Shown here: piece after piece, positions 1 to 7,935 of the stretch
Layout of the letters: the number at the start of each line of letters is the position of its first letter
How positions within the stretch are numbered: position 1 is the stretch's first letter
DNA from: Bacillus sp. 03113
Lineage (GTDB): Bacteria; Bacillota; Bacilli; Bacillales; Cytobacillaceae
Length of the DNA stretch: 64,000 nucleotides
Direction of reading: 5' to 3'
NCBI RefSeq assembly: GCF_006546985.1
Contig: NZ_VATK01000006.1
Coordinates: 1-64,000 of the forward strand
Notes under the pieces: generated by a model
Seen by the model: the letters and a program-made list of their open reading frames with translations, nothing else
The model's database searches: none
What the model was told of the DNA's origin: nothing
Program-made: the position numbers and the translations under genes

Positions 1-77
1 TGATGATAGGGTAAAGATTGTGATATTTCCCCACTGCTTTGCTAACGCAGATTTTCTAAATGCCCTTATGGGCGCAC
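1..77. mobile_element. Probable end of an element integrated in radC
   Basis: On the minus strand the RadC reading frame agrees with the family up to HPREV, then leaves it at about position 77-80 and stops after three more residues. The remaining bases to the window edge do not encode the expected RadC C-terminus in any frame I can read. Tn554-family transposons such as Tn558 and Tn6188 are known to sit inside radC, so the end of such an element is the best guess. Only about 77 bases are visible, so its identity is inference. Confidence 0.5.
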
Positions 78-557
78 CACCTCCCTTGGGTGGACGATGC
101 TAGCATTTAGGCTTCCGATAAATATGGTCTGTTTGTGAAGAACTTGATTTTTGGTGTTGAGGTATAAGGTGACAAAGTGCTCCTGAGAGAGGAATCGCAT
201 GTCGTTCATAACATACTTTGCCCCATCTTCAGGAGAACGAATGACATAACGATCATCATAGCTAAGATTGGAAATTCTCCTCCCTAATTCGACTGCTGCA
301 AGAACTTGAATGGCTTTAGCCATGCCTATACCCTTAATAGACGTAATTTCATCAAGGCTTGCATCCTTCAAAAGCCTTAAGCCTTCAAAATGAGTTAATA
401 AGCGATTTGATAATTGGAGAACAGATTCTTCCTTTGTTCCTGTACGGAGTAATAAAGCAATAAGTTCGTGGTTAGATAGGCTCTCTGGCCCACTTTGAAT
501 AAAACGCTCCCGAGGCCGCTCATCCTGCGGAAAATCTCGTATCATTAATGAATCCAT
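66..557 (-). pseudogene. radC: DNA repair protein RadC, truncated C-terminally
   Basis: RadC (UPF0758) family protein with an N-terminal region, a helix-hairpin-helix at about residues 71-95 (ITSIKGIGMAKA), and the first half of the MPN/JAB-like domain. The frame ends at residue 163, whereas the family is usually about 225-230 residues long. It diverges directly after HPREV (residues 156-160), so the HxH...D metal site that follows in intact RadC is missing. It lies directly downstream of maf, as in B. subtilis where mreBCD follows. The abrupt loss of homology without a frameshift pattern suggests insertion of an element rather than point decay. Function is probably lost; the cellular role of RadC is uncertain anyway. 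Confidence 0.85.
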
Positions 558-616
558 TTTTTATCCTCCCTTATTTATTAAACGGGAAGTGTCCGATAAA
601 AGTTTCAGACATTATC

Positions 617-1189
617 TTAATATGGGAGCTTGAAGCCAGCCTCTTTAAGCTTTCGGAATGTTTTCGATATCGGCAGACCAACAACATTAAAGTAGTCTCC
701 CTCTATTTTTTGTACAAATAGACTGCCTAGTCCTTGAATACCATACGCTCCAGCTTTGTCGAACGGCTCACCGCTGCGTATATAAGCGTCTATTTCTTCA
801 TCTGACAAATCCCAAAAAACGACATCTGTTTTTTCATAAAAGCGAATGAATTGATCAGGAGAGCAAATACAAACACCTGTGAAAACAGAGTGACTTTTTC
901 CTGACAAATCCTTAAGCATGCGAAAAGCTTCTTGACGATCCTTTGGTTTACCTAATATTTTGCCACTATTAACAACGAGGGTGTCTGCACCAATGACAAA
1001 AGAGGTTGGATGTTGTTGGAAAATATCGTTTGCTTTTCTTGCAGCGAGTTCAATGACGATTTCTTCAGGTGATAGTGATGGGTTAAAGGTTTCATCTACA
1101 TCACTGCTTATTACCTTAAATGAATGTTGCAAATGTGCGAGAAGTTCTTTTCGTCGAGGAGAAGAAGAGGCCAAAATGAGGTCTTGCAT
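617..1189 (-). CDS. maf: Maf nucleotide pyrophosphatase / septum formation inhibitor
   Basis: Cytosolic Maf-family nucleoside triphosphate pyrophosphatase; family members hydrolyse dTTP, UTP or modified nucleotides, and Maf overproduction blocks septation in B. subtilis. The N-terminal substrate loop SSSPRRKELL (residues 8-17) and the GADTLVV segment near residue 67, with the conserved acidic residue, are both present. At 190 residues the length is typical. It lies between spoIIB and radC, the conserved Bacillus order, but a terminator-like hairpin and a repeat separate it from spoIIB, so maf-radC probably has its own promoter. The start is an ATG that opens directly into the Maf motif. Confidence 0.95.
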   Translation of the reverse strand: MQDLILASSSPRRKELLAHLQHSFKVISSDVDETFNPSLSPEEIVIELAARKANDIFQQHPTSFVIGADTLVVNSGKILGKPKDRQEAFRMLKDLSGKSHSVFTGVCICSPDQFIRFYEKTDVVFWDLSDEEIDAYIRSGEPFDKAGAYGIQGLGSLFVQKIEGDYFNVVGLPISKTFRKLKEAGFKLPY

Positions 1190-1301
1190 TGAAATTCACC
1201 TTACCTTTACTTTATCAAAATGTGGGAGATACCACTTAATCGTACCAAATTAAATGTTCGTACACAATTTTTTGCCGGATTGTTAAAGAAAAATTCAAAT
1301 A

Positions 1302-1605
1302 ACAAAAGCGGAAGCGCCTTGATCTCGACGTACAAACTGGAGGGACTTCGACTGAGATAAGGCGAACCTTCTATCAGGGGATGTTCTTTTCCCCTGATAG
1401 TTAGCTAAGCCGATCAGATTTTTACGCGCAGTTTTTTATCTACTATCCATTTTTTATGTAAAATCTTACTGCCCGTTAAAACGTGATAATGGATACACGA
1501 TGAGTGACAGCGAATCGATGTTGACTTATCGTAGGGAGAAGGCTTGGAGTTTGATAGTCGATAGACGTTGGAGCTGGATGTCGATACATAGCTTTCAAAA
1601 GTTTC
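1302..1605. repeat. Intergenic hairpin repeat, copy 1 (interrupted)
   Basis: The 527-base gap between maf and spoIIB holds a repeat starting AAAAGCGGAAGCGCCTTGA. It contains the segments GTACAAACTGGAGGGACTTC and ATCGATGTTGACTTATCGTA and ends with a degenerate GACGTTGGAGCTGGA. The same segments occur in inverted orientation at 37.5 and 40.8 kb. In this copy about 125 bases, including the hairpin TATCAGGGG...CCCCTGATA at about 1372-1400, sit between GAGATAA and GGATACACGATGAG, which are adjacent in the 37.5 kb copy. No coding potential seen. Confidence 0.75.
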
Positions 1606-1638
1606 AACAACTAACTATCTTATAATTCCTAATACAAT

Positions 1639-1671
1639 AAAAAAAGTCTGTTCGTTATAACAGACTTTTTT
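1639..1671 (-). terminator. Rho-independent terminator after spoIIB
   Basis: AAAAAAGTCTGTT, loop CGTTAT, then AACAGACTTTTTT: a perfect stem with T-runs on both sides, so it can work in either direction. It lies just downstream of the spoIIB stop codon and probably ends the pilus-spoIIB transcription unit. Confidence 0.85.
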
Positions 1672-1716
1672 ACTATGTTTAATTTCCCAGAAAATATTTT
1701 AAAATCTTTCCCCATC

Positions 1717-2796
1717 TTATAAGCTTTTATAGCTTGCGATAAAGGTAAGCAGCTGTTTTTGTGCTTGATTGATTTTTATTTCATCTTTTTTCTTTTGAAG
1801 CTCTTTAATATTTACAATCGCTAGCTCTAAATTCTTCTTCATTTGTATGATGTTTTTATTTTGCAAACGATCATTATTAATGTTTGTGAGAAAAGCCGCT
1901 TCCTTATTCACATTATCGATTAAAGGTTTGGAAATAGCCCCTTCAAGCTGAGCAGACGACAGGGCCTCAGTTAGCAGTTGATAAATCGATGGGAATTTTT
2001 CTATAAGGCTCTTTTCTTCTTTATTTAACCCCTCTAGTTTTTTTCCTTCAATGGCTATTTCTTTTGCGAATACCTCTACACCCTTTGTCTTTATGTCTTC
2101 ACTTATCGATTTGGCATGGGCTAGCGTATCAGAAGCACCTAGATAAATAGCTGTTTTCCCATCTATGTCAATTAATTGACTAACGATTCCTTGTTCATTC
2201 AGCTTTTTTTGTGCTTGTTCAGCGGCAGCCTTATTAGACCATACACCATTTTGAATTATAAAAGCTGTAAGAGCCTTTTGATCACTAGGAGCTGAAATCG
2301 TCTGTTTTCCTTCAGATTGTTTTTTTTCAGCTTGTGGTTCAGCATTTATATCTGTTACAGGTGCTGTGGTCGCTGGTTTAGTTAGATCTTCTGTAATAAC
2401 CATTTTAAGCAGAATAAATCCAAGGCTTGTCCCAAATAAAATCGCCATGATAACAGCAAAAAAGATTGAAGATCCTCTTCTTTTAGTAGGAGGAGTTTTT
2501 TTGGGATTCTTTCGAAAAGGATTTCCCAACTTTTTTTTCGGCAGCGAATTATTTTCATTTGATTCGATTGTTTCATCCTCTTCAGGTAAAATCCAGTCAA
2601 AGCTTTCTTCTTCAATTGATTCCTGTGATGCTGCTGCTTCACTTACGTAGTTAGCATCAGACTTTTGACTGTCTTTATGTTTATAGTCCTCTTGATTATT
2701 GTGGTTATTATGTGTATTTTCCTGGTGAGGACGATCTTCTCTATTTATTTTGATGGTAATGGTTTTATTGCGATTATATTGATCCAACTCGTCCAA
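1717..2796 (-). CDS. spoIIB: SpoIIB-like SPOR-domain membrane protein
   Basis: Bitopic protein with a hydrophilic N-terminus of about 110 residues, one membrane segment (about 111-133), and an extracytoplasmic SPOR domain (about 172-245) beginning at FIIQNGVWSNKAAAEQA. SPOR domains bind denuded septal peptidoglycan; SpoIIB acts in septal peptidoglycan dissolution and engulfment during sporulation. Overall divergence from B. subtilis SpoIIB is high. The call rests on topology, SPOR domain and position between the prepilin peptidase/pil genes and maf, which matches comC-spoIIB-maf in B. subtilis. The C-terminal 110 residues are helical and charged. Length is 359 residues, slightly longer than the subtilis protein. 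Confidence 0.8.
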   Translation of the reverse strand: MDELDQYNRNKTITIKINREDRPHQENTHNNHNNQEDYKHKDSQKSDANYVSEAAASQESIEEESFDWILPEEDETIESNENNSLPKKKLGNPFRKNPKKTPPTKRRGSSIFFAVIMAILFGTSLGFILLKMVITEDLTKPATTAPVTDINAEPQAEKKQSEGKQTISAPSDQKALTAFIIQNGVWSNKAAAEQAQKKLNEQGIVSQLIDIDGKTAIYLGASDTLAHAKSISEDIKTKGVEVFAKEIAIEGKKLEGLNKEEKSLIEKFPSIYQLLTEALSSAQLEGAISKPLIDNVNKEAAFLTNINNDRLQNKNIIQMKKNLELAIVNIKELQKKKDEIKINQAQKQLLTFIASYKSL

Positions 2797-2916
2797 CCTC
2801 CAAGTCCTTTGACGTTTTGCTTCATCCTAGCATACGAAACAAAAAAAAGAACAAGACTTTTGTCGTCCTGCTCTAAAATGCTTTCGTCAAATAACTCCTT
2901 CATTTTCTACTTTCAA

Positions 2917-3675
2917 TCAATCATTATCAAGATTTGGAGATTGATATAATGGATTTCTTTTATGGCTTGAAGGAGGAGTTTCAATTTTTGGCAAATCCTT
3001 CTCTAAATCAGTCAGCAATGGTAAATATAAAACAGAGATTACTAGACTATAAGAAAGCTTTTCTTTTTCACTTTGAAGAGATGTAGCTTCTACAGGACCA
3101 TTAAAGCTAAGCGATTCTGTTATGTAAATTCTCTCCATTTCTTCTAATGAATTTATAAATTTCTCTAGCTGAAAATAGTTAGGAGATTCTATATTACAAG
3201 TAATGGTTATTTTACTCATGCCATTTGGCAGCGTAAACGTCGATTCTGTCTGTTGATCATTTTGATTTGTCGCTTTTTTTTCTAAATCAAGCTCTGCTTT
3301 CGTTTTGTTCTGACCTGTCGCTTGTGAAAAATCTTTACTCTGAGAGCTATCTTGAATACTCATTTGTGAGACAAAGCTGTTAGAGATCATTTCAGCTTTT
3401 TCAATATCAAGGATCACCTGATCTAGTAAAGGTTTTACTGGAACCTTTCTTTGCAGCTCCTTTGTACTTTGATCCGTATCCGTATTCTTTTGATTAAAAC
3501 TAGCTTTTAAAAGGGCATAATCCATTTTTACTTTCTGTAATTGATTTTGCTTATTGATTATCTCAATCTTTTGTGGTCTTAAATAAAAATAATATAAACT
3601 GGAAAAAATAAGCATAATCAACAAAAAACTTATAAAAAATATAGTTGTATGTTTTCTTGTAAGCTGTATTCTCAT
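2917..3675 (-). CDS. pilO: PilO-like type IV pilus alignment-complex protein
   Basis: Bitopic protein of 252 residues: short cytoplasmic N-terminus, one membrane helix (about 12-31), then a coiled-coil stretch and a ferredoxin-like periplasmic-type domain, as in PilO/GspM. A low-complexity linker rich in Gln, Thr and Lys lies at about residues 105-145. The start overlaps the pilN stop by 4 bases, so translation is coupled. PilM, PilN and PilO form the inner-membrane alignment complex of type IV pili. Sequence conservation is weak in this family, so the call leans on topology and on adjacent pilN and pilM. It is the last gene of the pil operon before spoIIB. Confidence 0.75.
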   Translation of the reverse strand: MRIQLTRKHTTIFFISFLLIMLIFSSLYYFYLRPQKIEIINKQNQLQKVKMDYALLKASFNQKNTDTDQSTKELQRKVPVKPLLDQVILDIEKAEMISNSFVSQMSIQDSSQSKDFSQATGQNKTKAELDLEKKATNQNDQQTESTFTLPNGMSKITITCNIESPNYFQLEKFINSLEEMERIYITESLSFNGPVEATSLQSEKEKLSYSLVISVLYLPLLTDLEKDLPKIETPPSSHKRNPLYQSPNLDND

Positions 3676-4322
3676 GAATCTTCTCCTTCCTGTTTAGAAG
3701 ATTCATGATCTGTTCCATTTCCTTTACTTTGTTCATCTGCTTTAACAAAAGAGCGATTAAGAGTAATCTCATAGTCAGCTGTATATCTCGGAACGATGGA
3801 TTCTTCCTTCGTTTTTGTCAACGCTTCTTTGCCAAGTATACTCATTTGATTCGTAGAAAGAGATGTCATAGTCACTGTATAAACCCAGTTTGCAATAGAT
3901 AAATCTTCCAAATAATAGGCCGCTTCCCTGCTCGAATCAAATTGAACCTTTAAGGTTAATTTCCCAGACTCATTATAATTCAAGGCTAAGAAATAACCCC
4001 TTTCTGGAAGCAAAACAGTTAGTTTTTCGATAATGGGAATGGTTTTAATCGGATATTTTTCAGCCCATTTAACTGCTTCTTGAAGCTTTAAAACGGAATC
4101 CTTTGATTGAACATCTTTAAGCTTTTGTTGATCAGCCGCTGCCTGCTGCTGAATGGTAAAAATTTGCTCGTCTAAAGCTGCTATTGTTTGTTTATGAGCG
4201 TTCCCTAGAAAATAAATAATTCCTATTTCTATGACTAACATGCAAACTAGGACAACGCTTAGCATTAAAAGAGTCATATTTTTAGTTTCTCTTTTGGGTA
4301 GTAAGTTAATTTCAACGAGCAT
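3672..4322 (-). CDS. pilN: PilN-like type IV pilus assembly protein
   Basis: The N-terminus reads MLVEINLLPKRE, the INLLP motif by which PilN docks onto PilM. It is followed by a single membrane helix (about residues 18-40), a coiled coil, and a ferredoxin-like extracytoplasmic domain. At 216 residues the size is normal for PilN. It overlaps pilO and starts three bases after pilM ends. The C-terminal tail is rich in Lys, Glu and Ser and is probably disordered. The INLLP motif makes this assignment firmer than that of PilO. Confidence 0.88.
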   Translation of the reverse strand: MLVEINLLPKRETKNMTLLMLSVVLVCMLVIEIGIIYFLGNAHKQTIAALDEQIFTIQQQAAADQQKLKDVQSKDSVLKLQEAVKWAEKYPIKTIPIIEKLTVLLPERGYFLALNYNESGKLTLKVQFDSSREAAYYLEDLSIANWVYTVTMTSLSTNQMSILGKEALTKTKEESIVPRYTADYEITLNRSFVKADEQSKGNGTDHESSKQEGEDS

Positions 4323-4325
4323 ATT

Positions 4326-5315
4326 CTACACCTCTTTTAATGCTAAACCAAATGCTAGTAGATGGGACCTCGGTATACATCTCTCTTTATCAGTCATTTC
4401 TTGAAAATGAATCGTCTCAATAGGGATATCAAATTGATTAGCAAGGTCTATTTCAAATTGGTCAAGGAAAGGATGGTCCCCATTTAGTAAAATTTTTGAA
4501 ATTGAATCTTGTCCTTTTTGAATAGAGTATCGATAAAAGTCCATGATTCTGCTTATTTCCTTATACATTTCTTCAAATTGCAGGTGAAGCTCATCTAGTT
4601 CATCTATATTTTGATCATGATCCAAACCTTTGCTCATCCTGTCCATGTTTAACTTATCTAAATCAATGTCCATCATCATGTGATACATAAAGGATGGAAT
4701 AGTATTCTCTAAAATAGAGATATTTAGCATATTAAAATCAAGCTGAACTATTAACAGCCTTTCGTCATTGGCAAAATCATTCACTTGATGATACAAACGA
4801 TACAAGGCAAGCGGGGATATATCTGCTGTAGTGGGGTTTAATTTTGCATGTAAAAATAATTCCTGATACTCTAACACCTTTTCTTCTGGTGCAGCAATGA
4901 TCAGAATTTCTTGCTTTTCATCTTTTTGCCCCAGTAAAACCGTATCATAAACAGGGTCTTCGAATGGTAAATGAATGCTTGAACCAAACTCTAAAAATAA
5001 ATAGTTCTTCAGCTCGTCTTCTTTTATCGAATTAGGAATCAAAGCTTTTCGAATGATAACGAAAGGATCAGGAACAATAAAGCGCACACTGCGATTTTTT
5101 ATTTTCCATTCATCGACACACTCTTCTAAAATAAGAGACAATGTTTCAAAGTCTATGATTTTCCCATCTCTTACAATACCTTCGGGAATCTTTCTTTCCC
5201 CCCATCTTAGAGGGGTAGGCGGATTTTTTTGCTTTAATTCAACAAAGCGAATGGAATGATCATTGATCGCAAAATTAATGAATTTATTCTTTCGAGCAAA
5301 AAGAGAAAATACCAT
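4326..5315 (-). CDS. pilM: PilM-like type IV pilus assembly ATPase-fold protein
   Basis: Cytoplasmic actin-fold (FtsA-like) PilM protein of 329 residues that would bind the PilN N-terminus. Typical features are an N-terminal beta segment INFAINDHSIRFVELK and the region LIVQLDFNMLNISI, which replaces the nucleotide-binding DIG motif with a degenerate version. It follows the prepilin peptidase gene by 16 bases and precedes pilN by 3 bases. Degeneracy of the phosphate-binding motifs is common in Firmicute PilM proteins. Confidence 0.85.
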   Translation of the reverse strand: MVFSLFARKNKFINFAINDHSIRFVELKQKNPPTPLRWGERKIPEGIVRDGKIIDFETLSLILEECVDEWKIKNRSVRFIVPDPFVIIRKALIPNSIKEDELKNYLFLEFGSSIHLPFEDPVYDTVLLGQKDEKQEILIIAAPEEKVLEYQELFLHAKLNPTTADISPLALYRLYHQVNDFANDERLLIVQLDFNMLNISILENTIPSFMYHMMMDIDLDKLNMDRMSKGLDHDQNIDELDELHLQFEEMYKEISRIMDFYRYSIQKGQDSISKILLNGDHPFLDQFEIDLANQFDIPIETIHFQEMTDKERCIPRSHLLAFGLALKEV

Positions 5316-5331
5316 TTAAAAAACCCCTTGG

Positions 5332-6096
5332 TTATAGTCCTGTTGTTAATAGCTTTAAATATGTATTCACTAGCCAATCTCCAAAATAATAAGCTGCTAA
5401 TGTTCCGGCTACAATAAATGGACCGAATGGAATCGGCTGCTTCTTTTGATAAAAGCGAAAAGTTAAGCCGATGACGCCAACTAAAGCACCAAGTAGAGAG
5501 GAAAGAAAAAAAGATAAGAGCACCGTTTTTGTCCCGACAACAAATCCGATTAAAGCAAATAGCTTTATATCTCCTCCGCCCATGCCTCCTCTGCTTATCA
5601 TCGCAATAAGCAGCAACACAATAAAGGCTAGTAATCCGCCTAACACGGAATCCCACCATGGCTCTAATGGGAGAAAGATCCTTTCAAATAAAAAAATCCC
5701 TGCAAATACGACCAATACTTTATCAGGGATGATCATGTATATCATATCAGAAACCGTAATAATCATAAATAAGGATATGAGTGTCCAAGCCACAATCAGT
5801 TCAGTTGTCCATCCTATCACGAGGGGAGCTGTGACAAATAGAATTCCGCTTAACAGCTCCATAAGAGGATAAATGGGAGTAATGCGCGCTTTACAGCTGC
5901 GGCATTTCCCTCTAAGAAAAAGATAGGAAAAAACAGGCACCAGCTCTATTGGTGTCAGCTGATGCTTGCAGTGTGGACAGGACGAGCGAGGTGACACAAT
6001 CGATTGCTGTATGGGCACCCTTAGTCCGACAACATTATAGAAGGAGCCTAGAACCATACCTACGATAAAAAGATATGAAAAGGTGAGATTAAGCAT
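5332..6096 (-). CDS. comC: Prepilin peptidase (ComC/PilD, A24 aspartyl protease)
   Basis: Polytopic membrane protein of 254 residues that cleaves and methylates type IV prepilins. The N-terminal cytoplasmic loop has paired cysteines at 40/43 and 65/68 (CPHC, CRSC), a zinc site. The catalytic aspartates are in VSD (D117) and GGGD (D176), matching the GxGD protease rule. In B. subtilis comC is the only pilus-related gene at this locus and serves competence pseudopili. Here it sits inside a full pilus operon, one base after the pilin gene ends, and can process PilA and the divergent minor prepilins. Confidence 0.95.
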   Translation of the reverse strand: MLNLTFSYLFIVGMVLGSFYNVVGLRVPIQQSIVSPRSSCPHCKHQLTPIELVPVFSYLFLRGKCRSCKARITPIYPLMELLSGILFVTAPLVIGWTTELIVAWTLISLFMIITVSDMIYMIIPDKVLVVFAGIFLFERIFLPLEPWWDSVLGGLLAFIVLLLIAMISRGGMGGGDIKLFALIGFVVGTKTVLLSFFLSSLLGALVGVIGLTFRFYQKKQPIPFGPFIVAGTLAAYYFGDWLVNTYLKLLTTGL

Positions 6097-6097
6097 A

Positions 6098-6610
6098 TTA
6101 ATTGTTAATTACACTTGATCTTTTTAAATCATTTTCAGTAACCGCTACTTTACCACCTGTACCTGCAGTTTGAACCCCTCTTGTTGTATTAACAAGCTTT
6201 ACTTTGTATGATAATTTTTGATTTGTATCTTTATTAATAACTACATAAGAATCATCTTGTGACTCCGATGTACCACTTGCTGAAGCATTTGCTCTTTTAT
6301 AACCGGTAGTATTGCGATCCGGGTCTTTTAAAGTTTCTAAAAACCCATTTCCTTCAAGATAAGCTAAATTTATTATTTTTGATCCACCAGATGTTGGCTC
6401 CACTGATTCATCTCCAGTAACAGCCATTTTTGCTGCATTGACCATTTGTTGTGCATTTGCTACATGAGCATCTTTTTTAGAATTATCAATTAATCCCCCA
6501 ATGCTTGGAATTGCAATCGCTGAAATAATTCCCAAAATAACAACCACTGCCAATAATTCTATTAATGTCAATCCTCGTTGACTTTTTAGGTATTTTTTCA
6601 TTTTATCCAT
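6098..6610 (-). CDS. pilA: Type IV major pilin (prepilin)
   Basis: Prepilin of 170 residues with a short basic leader ending in G13 and cleavage before L14. The mature protein begins LTLIE with the invariant Glu at +5 (E18), followed by a hydrophobic helix to about residue 36. The remaining 130 residues form a soluble head rich in Thr, Ser and Asn without cysteines. A GGAG-type ribosome-binding site precedes the ATG. The 108-base gap before it is the largest in the operon and holds an inverted repeat, which may boost pilin mRNA relative to the assembly genes. It is the only pilin in the main operon and thus the likely major subunit. Confidence 0.92.
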   Translation of the reverse strand: MDKMKKYLKSQRGLTLIELLAVVVILGIISAIAIPSIGGLIDNSKKDAHVANAQQMVNAAKMAVTGDESVEPTSGGSKIINLAYLEGNGFLETLKDPDRNTTGYKRANASASGTSESQDDSYVVINKDTNQKLSYKVKLVNTTRGVQTAGTGGKVAVTENDLKRSSVINN

Positions 6611-6641
6611 AAAAATATCTCCTTCACTAGTAAAATAGATC

Positions 6642-6657
6642 TATTACAATAGTAATA
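6642..6657 (-). promoter_or_regulatory. Inverted repeat in the pilA leader
   Basis: TATTACAATAGTAATA is a perfect 6-bp palindrome around a 4-base loop, about 30 bases upstream of the pilA start codon. It could be an mRNA-stabilising hairpin or a binding site. There is no T-run, so it is not a terminator. I found no c-di-GMP riboswitch-like sequence in this short leader. Confidence 0.4.
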
Positions 6658-6718
6658 TATCAAATTTACTAGAAAAATGATAGATTTTTTCCAAAAATAG
6701 ATACAGAAGTGAAAAATT

Positions 6719-7933
6719 CTACTTAACATTGTCAATTTGGTTAAATATTTCAAACATAGGAACCATAATGGATGTAACAATCGTTCCAATCACAACAGCT
6801 AAAAATACAATCATCATTGGCTCAATTAATGATTTAAAACGGTCCGTTTGTAGGTCTACCTCCTTTTCATAAAAATCGGCTACCTTGCTGAGCATTTCAT
6901 CTAAGGCACCCGTTTCTTCTCCGATCGCCATCATTTGAGTAACAAGAGGAGGAAAGGCCCAATGTGTTTTCATTGGTTCCGTTATGGATTGACCATTTTC
7001 TAGAGATTCCCGCGATTGTCGGATTACTTTCGCAATCACCTCGTTCTCAACGATGTGTTCTACGATAGAGAGCGATTGGAGAAAAGGAACTGAGCTTGTA
7101 AAGAGTGAGCTGAGTGTTCTAGTCATTCTTGAAAGCACTGATTTTTGTAATATTTTCCCGAAGACAGGAATTCTAAGTGTCATATAGTCTAAATAATATT
7201 TTGTCTGTATATTTTGACGGAACACCATAATCGCTAACACAAACCCGAACAATCCTAATAGAAAGAGCCACCAATATTGTTGCATAAAGCCGCTCGCATT
7301 TAAAACAAACCTTGTAATTGCTGGAAGCTCACCACCAAAATCTGCAAACATATCAACAAAAGTTGGAACAATTTTGACGAGTAAAAAATTGACGACAATC
7401 AAAGCGATGATCCCAACTGCGATTGGATATGCCAATGCTGACTTAATTTTTTGCCTCGTATGATGCTGCTTTTCAAAGTGTGTCGCTAAACGCTCAAGCA
7501 CTTCATCCATATTTCCCCCTGCTTCTCCCGCTCGAATCATATAAATAAACATCGGAGAGAAAATAGACCGATGATTTGCGACTGCTTCTGATAATGGATT
7601 CCCTTCTCTTAAAGACTGCTCAATTTGGAGTAATGCTTGCTTTAATGGCTTGCTTTCTGTTTGTGCTGCTAATATTCTTGTAGAATCCACTACTGTGACC
7701 CCAGCTTTTAGCAACGTTGAAAATTGCCGTAAATATATCACAAAGCTCTCAAGCTTTACAGGCGTTATAAAAGCGAGATCCTTTGTAAAAATCGACTCTC
7801 TCACTTCGTTCATATCAATGACTCTGATGCCTGCTTCTCTTAATTTAAGCATCACTTCTCTTTTTGAAGCAGCATTGATTGTGCCTTCCTTCTTTCCCGT
7901 TCTGCCTCTGCCAATATATTTATAACGTCCCAT
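6719..7933 (-). CDS. pilC: Type IV pilus inner-membrane platform protein PilC (GspF family)
   Basis: GspF/PilC family protein of 404 residues with two T2SSF domains. The first spans about residues 65-190, the second about 265-390. Membrane helices lie at about 165-190, 215-240 and 370-395. The conserved GEAGGNMDEVLERLA and its repeat GEETGALDEMLSKVA are both present. It anchors the assembly and retraction ATPases to the membrane. It starts 2 bases after pilT ends. The N-terminal extension (KEGTINAASKREVMLKLREAG) is standard for PilC. Confidence 0.95.
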   Translation of the reverse strand: MGRYKYIGRGRTGKKEGTINAASKREVMLKLREAGIRVIDMNEVRESIFTKDLAFITPVKLESFVIYLRQFSTLLKAGVTVVDSTRILAAQTESKPLKQALLQIEQSLREGNPLSEAVANHRSIFSPMFIYMIRAGEAGGNMDEVLERLATHFEKQHHTRQKIKSALAYPIAVGIIALIVVNFLLVKIVPTFVDMFADFGGELPAITRFVLNASGFMQQYWWLFLLGLFGFVLAIMVFRQNIQTKYYLDYMTLRIPVFGKILQKSVLSRMTRTLSSLFTSSVPFLQSLSIVEHIVENEVIAKVIRQSRESLENGQSITEPMKTHWAFPPLVTQMMAIGEETGALDEMLSKVADFYEKEVDLQTDRFKSLIEPMMIVFLAVVIGTIVTSIMVPMFEIFNQIDNVK

Positions 7934-7935
7934 TA

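Noticed and set aside
6611-6718. c-di-GMP riboswitch before pilA
   Set aside because: The leader is short and AT-rich and lacks the conserved core of either known c-di-GMP riboswitch class; the 12.25-12.44 kb gap also lacks it.
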